Origin: Sulfurovum sp.
GTDB taxonomy: Bacteria; Campylobacterota; Campylobacteria; Campylobacterales; Sulfurovaceae
Assembly (NCBI GenBank): GCA_020721385.1
Contig: DYMW01000003.1
Span: 28,027-34,543, forward strand
Direction: 5' to 3'
Length of the DNA stretch: 6,517 bases
In this document: in pieces, positions 1 through 5,922 of the stretch
How the letters are laid out: each line of letters begins with the position of its first letter
How positions within the stretch are numbered: the first letter of the stretch is position 1
The notes under the pieces: generated by a model
What the model was told of the DNA's origin: nothing
The model's input: only the letters and a program-made list of their open reading frames with translations
Databases searched by the model: none
Made by a program: the position numbers and the translations under genes

Positions 1-714
1 TAGTCGTTAGAGTTCTATCAGATAACGTTAAGAGCATAACCTTCAAATTCCTTGAACTGTTGAATAAGGTTATTAGCTGCTAATGCTGCTCTCTTTTCAG
101 CTTCAATTGCTCCATACTTTTTAACACTGAATTGTTTAGACTTACGGAACAGTTTGCCACTAATTGTAGCTTTAACAACTGCTCGGTATACCAACCCATC
201 TTTACTACTGTTCAGCAATTCTACGTAGTGATACGTAGAAGTTTTACCAAACTTCTTAGCAATATTTTTGTAATGAGCTGTTCTTAATCCAGTATCAAAA
301 GCGTGTTGTGAATTTTCACGAGCTGTAACCCACTCCAAGTTACAAGCGTTATTGTTTAGCTTGTTACCGTCTATGTGGTTTACTTGAGGCTTATTATGTG
401 GATTTTCGATAAAGGCTATAGCAACAATACGATGTAAGATTTCACGGAATTTAGTCCTGTTTACTTCTTTACGTAAACCAATTTTGTAATAGCCATTGCC
501 ACCTAACTGAGGAGATAGAATCTTCCCAGATTTAGTTGCTTTGACTTGTCCTAATTGGTTCACTTCGTATCTACCTTCATATCCTAAAATTTCTTTCCAC
601 ATAACACATTACCTAAGCTTACTACGGGATTTTCCTACACGATATAGGACTTCCCCCGTTTAGGCAAGTTCTTCGAGTATCCTCACGGATACAAGGGGCT
701 ATTAATGTAAGTTA
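1..714 (-). ncRNA. Group I intron 2 in the capsid gene (3' part outside window)
   Basis: This is a self-splicing intron interrupting the capsid gene after the second base of a Val codon (GU at 716-715). P1 pairs exon GGGU (718-715) plus intron UA (714-713) with UAGCCC (701-696), giving the conserved U-G pair 715/699. P2 is a perfect hairpin, GUAUCC (692-687), a GUGA loop, then GGAUAC (682-677). P4 pairs ACGGG (659-655) with CCCGU (628-624), and P5 pairs UCCUA (649-645) with UAGGA (637-633). The HNH gene follows in the P6 region; a short P6 AGU (623-621) with ACU (13-11) is possible. The last bases of the window read AACGACUA (8-1), identical to the P7 5' strand of intron 1. P3', P8, P7 3', P9 and the 3' splice site must lie beyond the window. 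The exact 5' splice base is inferred from P1 pairing. Confidence -1.
18..602 (-). CDS. Intron-encoded homing endonuclease, NUMOD4 + HNH, with possible AP2-like C-terminus
   Basis: This 194-residue protein is a DNA-cutting homing endonuclease expected to spread its host intron into intronless capsid genes. Residues 2-30 form a NUMOD4 module (WKEILGYEGRYEV, then LGQVKATKSGKIL). Residues 57-101 form an HNH_3-type nuclease domain: HRIVAIAF with H57, NPHNKPQVNHIDGNK with N75/H76, NN at 83-84, NLEWVT at 88-93 and ENSQHA at 96-101. Residues 136-183 (YRAVVKAT, FRKSKQFS, then an alanine-rich helix) resemble the AP2-like DNA-binding segment often attached to such enzymes; this part is less certain. The start ATG at 602 follows AGGT at 614-611 with an 8-base spacer. 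The gene sits wholly inside group I intron 2 of the capsid gene, after P4/P5 and before P7, on the same strand. It looks intact, with all expected HNH residues present. Which DNA site it cuts is inferred, not seen. Confidence -1.
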   Translation of the reverse strand: MWKEILGYEGRYEVNQLGQVKATKSGKILSPQLGGNGYYKIGLRKEVNRTKFREILHRIVAIAFIENPHNKPQVNHIDGNKLNNNACNLEWVTARENSQHAFDTGLRTAHYKNIAKKFGKTSTYHYVELLNSSKDGLVYRAVVKATISGKLFRKSKQFSVKKYGAIEAEKRAALAANNLIQQFKEFEGYALNVI

Positions 715-899
715 ACCCGACCACCCTCTTCAGTCAGTGTAGGCAAACGAGAAGTGATAGTGCCAATGTCTTTGCTGGAACCATACAAGTTACCATTGGC
801 AATGACTGCGCCAGTAGCATCAATACCTTGGCTATTGACGTTGCGCTCATCCAACAATGGAACATACTCATGAATTTTGATGGTCTTACCGAAATGCTT
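715..899 (-). CDS. Major capsid protein, N4 gp56 family, exon 2 (internal exon)
   Basis: This exon encodes 61 residues plus two bases of the next codon. It continues the N4 gp56-type capsid protein exactly where exon 1 stops: after NMP it gives [20 protein letters not shown], then [24 protein letters not shown], and [13 protein letters not shown]. These blocks are the family's typical N-terminal hallmarks in the usual order and spacing. The exon begins at AAG (899-897), directly after the terminal G of intron 1, and ends at T715 before intron 2. Read without splicing, the frame would run on through NLH to a stop at 704-702. Family members continue after GGRVN with a few hundred more residues, so exon 3 should lie beyond position 1. 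The capsid identity rests on motif recognition from memory, not on a search. The exon alone would not be translated, because it has no start codon and no ribosome site in frame. Confidence -1.
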
Positions 900-1194
900 C
901 CTTCATGTTCAACAAGGTTCGCTAATCCTTGCCCGTCTTAGTATGACCATCTCTTTACTAAGACTGCTGCATATTTCTATACAGAGCAGACTATCTCTTC
1001 AACTTCAGCTTTACCTGTTTAGTTGCTATGCGCTTCCATCCGCTTGGATGTACGTCTTTCGACTAGTCGTTACACCTTCAAGAATATTAATATTCTTGCT
1101 TGGTTCGGTATTGTCTTCAACTTTACTTGCTAAGAGTTTCACCGAGTTCACATAGTTTTCACATAACATTTCTGCCATGCAGCCCTTACATTTA
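900..1194 (-). ncRNA. Group I intron 1 in the capsid gene, complete, 295 nt, no ORF
   Basis: This self-splicing ribozyme separates Pro50 from Lys51 of the capsid protein, in phase 0, and starts with an in-frame UAA. Pairings read by eye: P1 exon GCCU + U with AGGGC, with the U-G pair at 1195/1185. P3 CUAUGUG (1155-1149) with CGCAUAG (1032-1026). P4 UCGGU (1145-1141) with ACCGA (1109-1105). P5 CUU/CAA with UUG/AAG (1134-1127, 1120-1115). P6 ACC (1104-1102) with GGU (1076-1074). P6a 1098-1089 with 1088-1079. P7 GACUA (1068-1064) with UAGUC (993-989). P7.1 GUC-GAAA-GAC (1063-1054). P7.2 CAUCC/GGAUG (1050-1037). P8 CAACU/AGUUG (1025-1021, 1004-1000). P9 CUGUAU/AUGCAG (984-979, 972-967). P9.1 GUCUUAGUA/UACUAAGAC (964-956, 943-935). 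P9.2 CAAGG/CCUUG (931-927, 917-913). The last base is G900. The extra P7.1/P7.2 stems suggest subgroup IA. Confidence -1.
1079..1098. repeat. 20-bp perfect palindrome forming P6a of intron 1
   Basis: The sequence caagaatattaatattcttg is its own reverse complement. In the intron RNA it forms the P6a hairpin on top of P6 (ACC/GGU). It lies inside the ribozyme core and has no U tract after it on the transcribed strand, so it is a structural stem of the intron and not a terminator. The same P6 region holds the endonuclease gene in intron 2, so a small hairpin here may mark a spot where an ORF can be gained or lost. Confidence -1.
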
Positions 1195-1344
1195 AGGCAT
1201 ATTGGTAGTGCTTGCCAAAGGAGTGAAGTACTGCTCTTTCCGTGCAGTAATCAAAGCTTTCTTCAGCCAATGAAAGGTCTGCATTTGGGCAGCACCATTA
1301 TCAATGTCAGAAGGTGTGCCGTTAGGGGCATTATAGTTCAACAT
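1195..1344 (-). CDS. Major capsid protein, N4 gp56 family, exon 1 (N-terminus)
   Basis: This exon encodes the first 50 residues of the capsid shell protein: [20 protein letters not shown], then [20 protein letters not shown] and [10 protein letters not shown]. The start ATG at 1344 is set by GGAGA at 1356-1352 with a 7-base spacer. It lies 15 bases after the stop of the scaffold-like gene, in the order N4-type phages use. The frame meets UAA immediately after codon 50, at the first intron base. Joined to 899-715, the chain reads ...NMP|KHFGKT..., restoring the conserved MPKHFG motif without losing or adding a residue. The complete protein assembles the icosahedral head around the scaffold. 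Without splicing only a 50-residue peptide would be made. The exon boundary is supported by both protein continuity and P1 pairing, so I am confident of it. Confidence -1.
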
Positions 1345-1351
1345 AATCTAA

Positions 1352-1356
1352 TCTCC
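1352..1356 (-). promoter_or_regulatory. Ribosome binding site of the capsid gene
   Basis: GGAGA lies 7 bases before the ATG at 1344, within the 15-base gap after the scaffold-like gene. It fixes the start of the short exon 1, which would otherwise be too small to call with confidence. Confidence -1.
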
Positions 1357-1359
1357 GTC

Positions 1360-2382
1360 TTACAATGTTTTCATGAATTCCTCATCGCTCATAGCGAGAG
1401 GGTTCTTAAAGGGTACTGCTGTTTTAGCTCCCAAATTTGGGGAAGCTGCTTTAGCAGCACGATCTGAATTAGCTGCACTCTTTGGCGCAACTACACGCTT
1501 ATCAACCGCATTTCCATTGGCATTTGTGCTGGTTCTCTGCTGCATCAGAAAATTACCAACAGCGTGATATGCTTGTAAGAACGGTGTTCCTGCTGGGATT
1601 GCCCCAGTCAGCTTTTGACGTTCCACCTCATCAGAGATGGTTTTGTATACTCCACTTTGACGCTGTTCGTGGATACTTGCCATAATTGATGGATTATCCC
1701 AGAGAGCATTCTTGGATTCTGTATCCCAAGTAGAGTGCAACATTGTCAGAGTTTGCTTCCCTTCTTCGGTAGCTGCCACAGAATCCATGACACTAGTGAA
1801 GTTGAGTTGGGCATCACTGACGATGTTCTTATTTGCAACATACGCGGATTCTCCCGCAATATCAATGTCTAGTGGGTCAATAGCAGAATCCTTTAGCAAT
1901 TTTTTCAATGCTTCAGGGTCTTTGTTATTAACATCAATCAGAAAAGATAACTGTTCTTCTGAAATGCTATGCTGCTTTAACATTGCAGCAGTTTTAGCAG
2001 TTGCATTCAATTCCTGCATTTTACGGGAGTAGTTCACTCCCATCTGCATTAATCGAACAATCTCTTCGTCATCACGAATCTCGACAAGTTTCCCATCAGC
2101 CTTAAAAGGTTGACGGAGTTTCTTGTAAGCAGCTTTGTAATCAAATGAGGAATCATCTTCTTCCACTACTGCTGCCGGAGTAGTAACTGTATTTTCTTTG
2201 TCTACCGAACCAACCGCATTAAGATCGTCGATGGTTACTTCTGTTGGAGTTTCTGTAGTAGTAACAGTTTCCGAAGTAGTTTCTGTTTCTGTAGGGGTAG
2301 ATGTTTCTTCTGGTACAGGAACATCATTGAGAGCCATAAACTCTTCATCAGATAGTGCTAACGCATTACTAGAATCTACCAT
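1360..2382 (-). CDS. Capsid assembly scaffold-like protein (N4 gp57-type position)
   Basis: This is a 340-residue, acidic and mostly helical protein with no transmembrane segment or signal peptide. It lies directly before the capsid gene, where tailed phages usually place the scaffold that organises capsid subunits around the portal. Residues 8-16 (LALSDEEFM) and 329-337 (LAMSDEEFM) are nearly the same motif at the two ends. Residues 25-70 are a Thr/Glu/Val/Pro-rich disordered linker. Residues 80-170 form the conserved-looking part (FDYKAAYKKL, QPFKADGKLVEI, EEIVRLMQMGVNYSRKMQEL, LSFLIDVNNKDPEALKKLLK, IDPLDID), which resembles N4 gp57-like proteins as I remember them. Residues 280-325 are again Ala/Asn/Lys-rich and look flexible. 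The start at 2382 has AGAGGTG upstream and follows the previous stop by one base (TGATATG), so translation is probably coupled. Some N4-like annotations call this position a tape measure protein; 340 residues and this location favour scaffold. The role is inferred. Confidence 0.6.
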   Translation of the reverse strand: MVDSSNALALSDEEFMALNDVPVPEETSTPTETETTSETVTTTETPTEVTIDDLNAVGSVDKENTVTTPAAVVEEDDSSFDYKAAYKKLRQPFKADGKLVEIRDDEEIVRLMQMGVNYSRKMQELNATAKTAAMLKQHSISEEQLSFLIDVNNKDPEALKKLLKDSAIDPLDIDIAGESAYVANKNIVSDAQLNFTSVMDSVAATEEGKQTLTMLHSTWDTESKNALWDNPSIMASIHEQRQSGVYKTISDEVERQKLTGAIPAGTPFLQAYHAVGNFLMQQRTSTNANGNAVDKRVVAPKSAANSDRAAKAASPNLGAKTAVPFKNPLAMSDEEFMKTL

Positions 2383-2383
2383 A

Positions 2384-2713
2384 TCACACCTCTTCGCTGC
2401 GCATATATTCTAACTGCTCATCAACATCAGCAATATCGGCTCTGGCTTGGTGAGACATTTGAGTAGTAACAGACATCCAACGCTTCAAATGTCCAGATGC
2501 TTGCGCCAAGGCAAGAGAATCTGCTCGTTCATTTGCACCAAGTGCTGGGTCGCAAGAAGACTGAACATAACGTGCAGCTTCCTTCACACAAAACTCTTGC
2601 ATGATCAAACGATTAAAATCGTGATTGGAGAATAAACGAAGTGCCATATCTCCTAACTCAACAACTTGCTGCAATGCTGCTTTATGTTGTTCCATTTCTG
2701 CGATAGTAGCCAT
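2384..2713 (-). CDS. Small helical phage protein between portal and scaffold (N4 gp58-like position)
   Basis: This 109-residue protein has no function I can assign. It is predicted to be almost entirely alpha-helical. Residues 4-26 are an amphipathic helix (AEMEQHKAALQQVVELGDMA). Residues 27-50 carry FSNHDFNRLIMQEFCVKEAARYV, the segment I recognise from small conserved phage proteins found beside portal genes (pattern: N-DF---I---F-KEEA-R). After a short SSCDPALGANERAD loop, residues 66-105 are helical again (ALAQASGHLKRWMSV, ending in DEQLEYMRSEE). The start ATG at 2713 has AGGTGA 8 bases upstream, and the gap to the portal stop is 19 bases. It ends one base before the scaffold-like start. 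Position suggests a head assembly or virion role; the sequence itself shows no catalytic motif. Confidence -1.
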   Translation of the reverse strand: MATIAEMEQHKAALQQVVELGDMALRLFSNHDFNRLIMQEFCVKEAARYVQSSCDPALGANERADSLALAQASGHLKRWMSVTTQMSHQARADIADVDEQLEYMRSEEV

Positions 2714-2732
2714 GTGGGTATCACCTATTAGT

Positions 2733-4859
2733 TTACGGAGTCAATTGTTCGGAAATAGTATTGTAACCTATTGCTGCTTCAATATCAGGAGCATCTCCTG
2801 ATGTCAATGCTTTAGTTACTTGAAGTGCTTGGTTCCCTCTAGCCTGAGCTTGCTGCTTTTCCATATCTCTACCATGTTTCACACCATAAGCTTGTTCATC
2901 ATGATCAAGTTGTTTTTGTTGAGCCTCACCAGCAACTTGTGCTGTCTTTGCTTGGTTCAAGGCTGCTTCAGTCTGTAGAACCAATAATTCAGCTTTAGCT
3001 TTTTCCAACTCAATTTCTTGCAACTGTTGTTGCATTGGGTCAGGTTCAGGTTTGTAGTTGGCAAGTTTCTCTGCCAAATCCGGCATTTTTTTCAGAGCAG
3101 CAATCTGAGATAACAATAACATGAGAATATCTTGAGAGACAGTATTGCCAATTGTTTGCAGCATAAATGCCATATCAGCAGCTTTCTGGTTATCAATCTC
3201 AGCAGTACTAATATCAGTCTCTAAGTCAAACTGACCTGCTAAGTCTTCTCGGTTGATCTCAATAAATTCACTATTGGTTACTCGAATAACTTCTTTGTCA
3301 GATAGAAAATCTCCATTCATGGAAATAATCTTTGAACCAATAATAGACATACCTTTAGCCAGTCTACGTAAGATAGCCATCTCTCGCTTACTGGCAGCAT
3401 CTAGTGTACCTTTAATACCAGCAGCTACATCTCCATAGCTGTTACCGCCTATGCCACCTGAGAAAGATTTTACACCTGTTAAAGCTTCTGCTTCTTGGTT
3501 CTGTAAGTTCAACATCAGCATTGCTGAATTAGGAATATCAGGGTACTTGTGCTCAATGATTCCGTTACTGGGATGTACTGATGGATTAAATTCGTAATCT
3601 CGTCCTTCCTCATAACGTCTACGGTTTAGTGGGTCAAGCATACCTTTAGCAATGCCTTGTTGTGCATTAGCACTTCTACCCAGTAAATCAATCATACCTC
3701 GGCTTACTGCTCCAATAATTTTCTGGTTATCTTCCAAAAGTTCTGCATCTGGTTCACCAAATAAATCTCGTTTGACAGGTAAGTAGGTGGTAAGCGTGAA
3801 AGGTAATTTTTTATCAGGGAATGGATTTGTTTCCAATCGAATAAGAGTATCCCCAATCCATGCAGCAACAATAGGCTCTACTTCACCTGTATCGTTAATG
3901 TCGTAAAATCCCCAGTACTCATAGACCACTACTTTTTTGCGAGTCTTGTCTTCAAACTTGAAACTGGTATCGGTGGTACTATCAAAGTTAGCTACAGCTT
4001 GAGCAGAGTTGTTATCCCAATCTACTGAGTCTAAGTTAATGTACTTACCACTTTCACGTTTGATCTCTGCTTTGTTAGTCTCATACCCAACAATAACAAA
4101 CAGTGCTTTATCGAAATCACCATTACAACTTGGGTCAACATATACATTAGCAGGATTCAATACTTCTAGCGTAGGACGATTCTCTAAAATCTTCTCCACC
4201 TCCATAGGCACAACAGCAGTTTGTTGAGCCATAACAGGAGTACCTGTTTCTTTGTAGTACTCTACTGCTGCCATCAATTCAGGAGGAGACTGTAAGTAAG
4301 TTCTTGGGTCTGCCACTTCTAAATCTAAGGCTTGCTGAAGTAACTGAAGTTCTTCTTCAGACTGAACAGCGAAATAGGAGTACTCTGGCACTTCTTCAAT
4401 AACTTTCGTTACTGCCCGCTTCCAACCGATACGAACAATACTAGTACCCTCATCGACAGTACTCCGAACAAAATCATCAATGAACTTGACCTTGTTGATC
4501 TTGCTATTGAACTGCCAGTTCAAGACTAATTCATTCTGCTTAGCTGCCTTAGCATCTTCAAAAGTAACAGGACTTACTTTGAATAATTTGCTAGAACTAA
4601 GGAAAGGTTCAGTCAATGCAGAGTACCGCCATTCAGCTTGTCGACGAATCAGTTTAGGCTGAATAGTTGATCTTCCTTTAACGGGACTACTCTTCTTGTT
4701 ACTGGATACTCCTTGACTCATCAATGCGTTCCAACGATTGATTTTAGCCATCTGAGTATCATGATAGGAAGTAGCTGCCAACAAGTCATTCTTGAAAGTA
4801 TTTACTGTTGGTTCATTCTTCCATTCGGTTAATTTTTTTGTGAGGTCAAGCATGTCCAT
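2733..4859 (-). CDS. Portal protein
   Basis: This 708-residue protein would form the dodecameric ring at one head vertex through which DNA is packaged and ejected and on which the tail is built. Residues 62-117 (GRSTIQPKLIRRQAEWRYSA, then LTEPFLSSSKLFKVSP) and 128-148 (DDFVRSTVDEGTSIVRIGWK) are typical of the N-terminal part of portals of large P22/N4-like phages. Residues 232-248 (EVLNPANVYVDPSC), 351-375 (LPFTLTTYLPVKRDLFGEPD) and 376-410 (the NQKIIGAVSRGMIDLLGRSA helix) give the wing and stem region. Residues 455-500 (EAEALTGVKSFSGG, then a helix with DAASKREMAILRRL) follow. Residues 608-680 are a Gln/Ala/Glu/Lys-rich coiled coil, like the barrel tail of P22-type portals. The first ATG is chosen over the ATG at 4853 because AAGGA (4870-4866) lies 6 bases before it. 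The length is near that of N4 gp59. The family call is from motif memory. Confidence -1.
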   Translation of the reverse strand: MDMLDLTKKLTEWKNEPTVNTFKNDLLAATSYHDTQMAKINRWNALMSQGVSSNKKSSPVKGRSTIQPKLIRRQAEWRYSALTEPFLSSSKLFKVSPVTFEDAKAAKQNELVLNWQFNSKINKVKFIDDFVRSTVDEGTSIVRIGWKRAVTKVIEEVPEYSYFAVQSEEELQLLQQALDLEVADPRTYLQSPPELMAAVEYYKETGTPVMAQQTAVVPMEVEKILENRPTLEVLNPANVYVDPSCNGDFDKALFVIVGYETNKAEIKRESGKYINLDSVDWDNNSAQAVANFDSTTDTSFKFEDKTRKKVVVYEYWGFYDINDTGEVEPIVAAWIGDTLIRLETNPFPDKKLPFTLTTYLPVKRDLFGEPDAELLEDNQKIIGAVSRGMIDLLGRSANAQQGIAKGMLDPLNRRRYEEGRDYEFNPSVHPSNGIIEHKYPDIPNSAMLMLNLQNQEAEALTGVKSFSGGIGGNSYGDVAAGIKGTLDAASKREMAILRRLAKGMSIIGSKIISMNGDFLSDKEVIRVTNSEFIEINREDLAGQFDLETDISTAEIDNQKAADMAFMLQTIGNTVSQDILMLLLSQIAALKKMPDLAEKLANYKPEPDPMQQQLQEIELEKAKAELLVLQTEAALNQAKTAQVAGEAQQKQLDHDEQAYGVKHGRDMEKQQAQARGNQALQVTKALTSGDAPDIEAAIGYNTISEQLTP

Positions 4860-4865
4860 GAGTAT

Positions 4866-4870
4866 TCCTT
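4866..4870 (-). promoter_or_regulatory. Ribosome binding site of the portal gene
   Basis: AAGGA overlaps the TAA stop of the 103-residue gene and lies 6 bases before the ATG at 4859 and 12 before the in-frame ATG at 4853. It decides for the first start and suggests coupled translation of the two genes. Confidence -1.
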
Positions 4871-5180
4871 AAATCAGTGTAGTGGGTATAACTGTAAAAC
4901 TATCTTCTAAAGCTCCAGCGTTAGAACCATTAGTTACCCACAAGATACGATGAATGCCTGCTACTACAGGCAGATACTCATAATCGTAAATTCCAACACT
5001 AGGGTTAGTGATATTCTCACTTGGCAAGATACTCACAACTCCATCAGGAGTTTGCATCCGTAATGTAATGCTAGGAATAATTGTATCCGGTATTACAGGA
5101 ACTACTATCTTAGTATCACTGTCACTTGCTGTCACAGTAAGCCGTAGTCTAACTACATTACCTAGCAGAAACTTTGCCAT
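4869..5180 (-). CDS. Small beta-sandwich phage structural protein, unknown function
   Basis: This 103-residue protein resembles a common kind of small phage protein coded near portal genes. Members start with a short strand reading like GD/N-VVRL-LTV, then a TLR---PDG-V strand pair, a G-Y-Y/E-Y strand and a G-HR--W---GS--G--E-SF-V ending. Here these are LLGNVVRLRLTVT (5-17), SITLRMQTPDGVVSI (38-52), SVGIYDYEYLPVVAGIHRIL (61-80) and ALEDSFTV (90-97). The pattern predicts a single Ig-like beta-sandwich. No transmembrane segment, signal peptide or active site is visible. The start ATG at 5180 overlaps the end of the 248-residue gene by 19 bases and is supported by the family-like N-terminus; the ribosome site (AGAGA) is weak, so translation may depend on the upstream gene. 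A neck or head-decoration role would fit the location but is only inferred. Confidence -1.
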   Translation of the reverse strand: MAKFLLGNVVRLRLTVTASDSDTKIVVPVIPDTIIPSITLRMQTPDGVVSILPSENITNPSVGIYDYEYLPVVAGIHRILWVTNGSNAGALEDSFTVIPTTLI

Positions 5181-5908
5181 TGAAGTATCTCTGATTTCAA
5201 ATTGATCTTTTGGGTAATGCAGGATTTAAGCTGCATTCCTACCAATGGTGGATGAATGCCTTCACCTTCGCCAAGAGCCTGTATCGGTACAAGGATAATA
5301 GCATTGCCCCAGTGAATTGGAATAGTACTTACATACTCATCAACAACCATACTGGCACTGCTACCACTGCCAGTTAGTTTCTCTTGTTGACCATAAGGGT
5401 TAACATTAACAGCAGCTACTGAAGAGGCTGAACCAAGTTTATCACCTGCTCCTGAGATTCGAACCAATAAAGAAATAACTTCTCCACCTTGACGGATAGT
5501 TTCATTAGCAAATGCTTCCTCAATTTCTACGACAGAATTGAATGCTCCATTGGAAATTATTTTACTACCAATGAAATCTGCCAGTACTTGAAGTTTGCCT
5601 TCTAAACCTTCAGAACTGCTTATAGTAATTTTCTTGCCATTACCAGAAGAAGTAACTTCTGTGAATACTACACTCCCACCAGATAGAACAAGTACAGCAG
5701 ATTCTATGGTTCCATCTCCAGAGAGAACCAATGTAAATACGGGAAGAGTATCTCCTACAGTACTGGTTAAATACCCTGAGTCTCCAGAAAAAGTAGTGGT
5801 AACTATTGGAGGGGTGCTAACGTTATACGTGGTTAGGCTACCGTCACCTAAAGGTGTTACTGCCAAATTCCATACTGGATTCATAAGTAGTGGTCTAATC
5901 TCACTCAT
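5162..5908 (-). CDS. Beta-rich phage protein of unknown function (virion or tail accessory candidate)
   Basis: I do not recognise this 248-residue protein. Residues 10-110 are rich in Thr, Ser, Val and Gly with short alternating strands (TTTFSGDSGYLTSTVGDTLP, FTLVLSGDGTIESAVLVLSG, KKITISSSEGLEGKLQVLAD) and look like one or two Ig-like beta-sandwich domains. Residues 112-155 are more mixed (IEEAFANETIRQGGEVISLL). Residues 165-225 contain NPYGQQEKLTGSGSSASMVV and IPIHWGNAIILVPIQALGEG. There is no signal peptide or membrane helix. Both cysteines lie in the last 20 residues, in the stretch that runs into the next gene. The start ATG at 5908 has only a weak ribosome site (AGTGA) 14 bases after the previous stop; the in-frame ATG at codon 9 is an alternative. 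The neighbours are tail-fibre-like and neck-like genes, so a virion surface or tail accessory role is the most natural guess. Confidence -1.
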   Translation of the reverse strand: MSEIRPLLMNPVWNLAVTPLGDGSLTTYNVSTPPIVTTTFSGDSGYLTSTVGDTLPVFTLVLSGDGTIESAVLVLSGGSVVFTEVTSSGNGKKITISSSEGLEGKLQVLADFIGSKIISNGAFNSVVEIEEAFANETIRQGGEVISLLVRISGAGDKLGSASSVAAVNVNPYGQQEKLTGSGSSASMVVDEYVSTIPIHWGNAIILVPIQALGEGEGIHPPLVGMQLKSCITQKINLKSEILQWQSFC

Positions 5909-5922
5909 AACGATGTTTCACT

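Noticed and set aside
677..692. Hairpin GUAUCC-GUGA-GGAUAC as a terminator
   Set aside because: It is followed by UCGAAGAAC and not by a U tract, and it fits P2 of intron 2.
1079..1098. Palindrome as transcription terminator or operator
   Set aside because: It lies inside the intron core as P6a, has no following U tract, and would end transcription within the capsid gene.
877..1155. Open frame of 92 codons on the plus strand
   Set aside because: It lies antisense to intron 1 and part of exon 2, has a Leu/Ser-rich translation without domains, and is explained as a shadow of the intron RNA.
900..1194. Intein instead of intron
   Set aside because: The insert begins with an in-frame UAA and has no long frame in phase with the capsid; an intein must be translated.
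715..1344. Capsid gene as a decayed pseudogene
   Set aside because: Both coding pieces are free of damage, the junctions match group I splice rules, and the intervening sequence folds as a ribozyme.
1177..1467. Open frame of 96 codons on the plus strand
   Set aside because: It is antisense to capsid exon 1 and the end of the scaffold-like gene, and has no recognisable protein features.
2225..2310. Short repeated gtttctgt-like units as a direct-repeat array
   Set aside because: They encode the low-complexity Thr/Glu/Val linker, have irregular spacing, and show no conserved repeat and spacer structure.
2198..2413. Open frame on the plus strand rich in Val and Ser
   Set aside because: It is the antisense reading of the Thr/Glu-rich linker of the scaffold-like protein.
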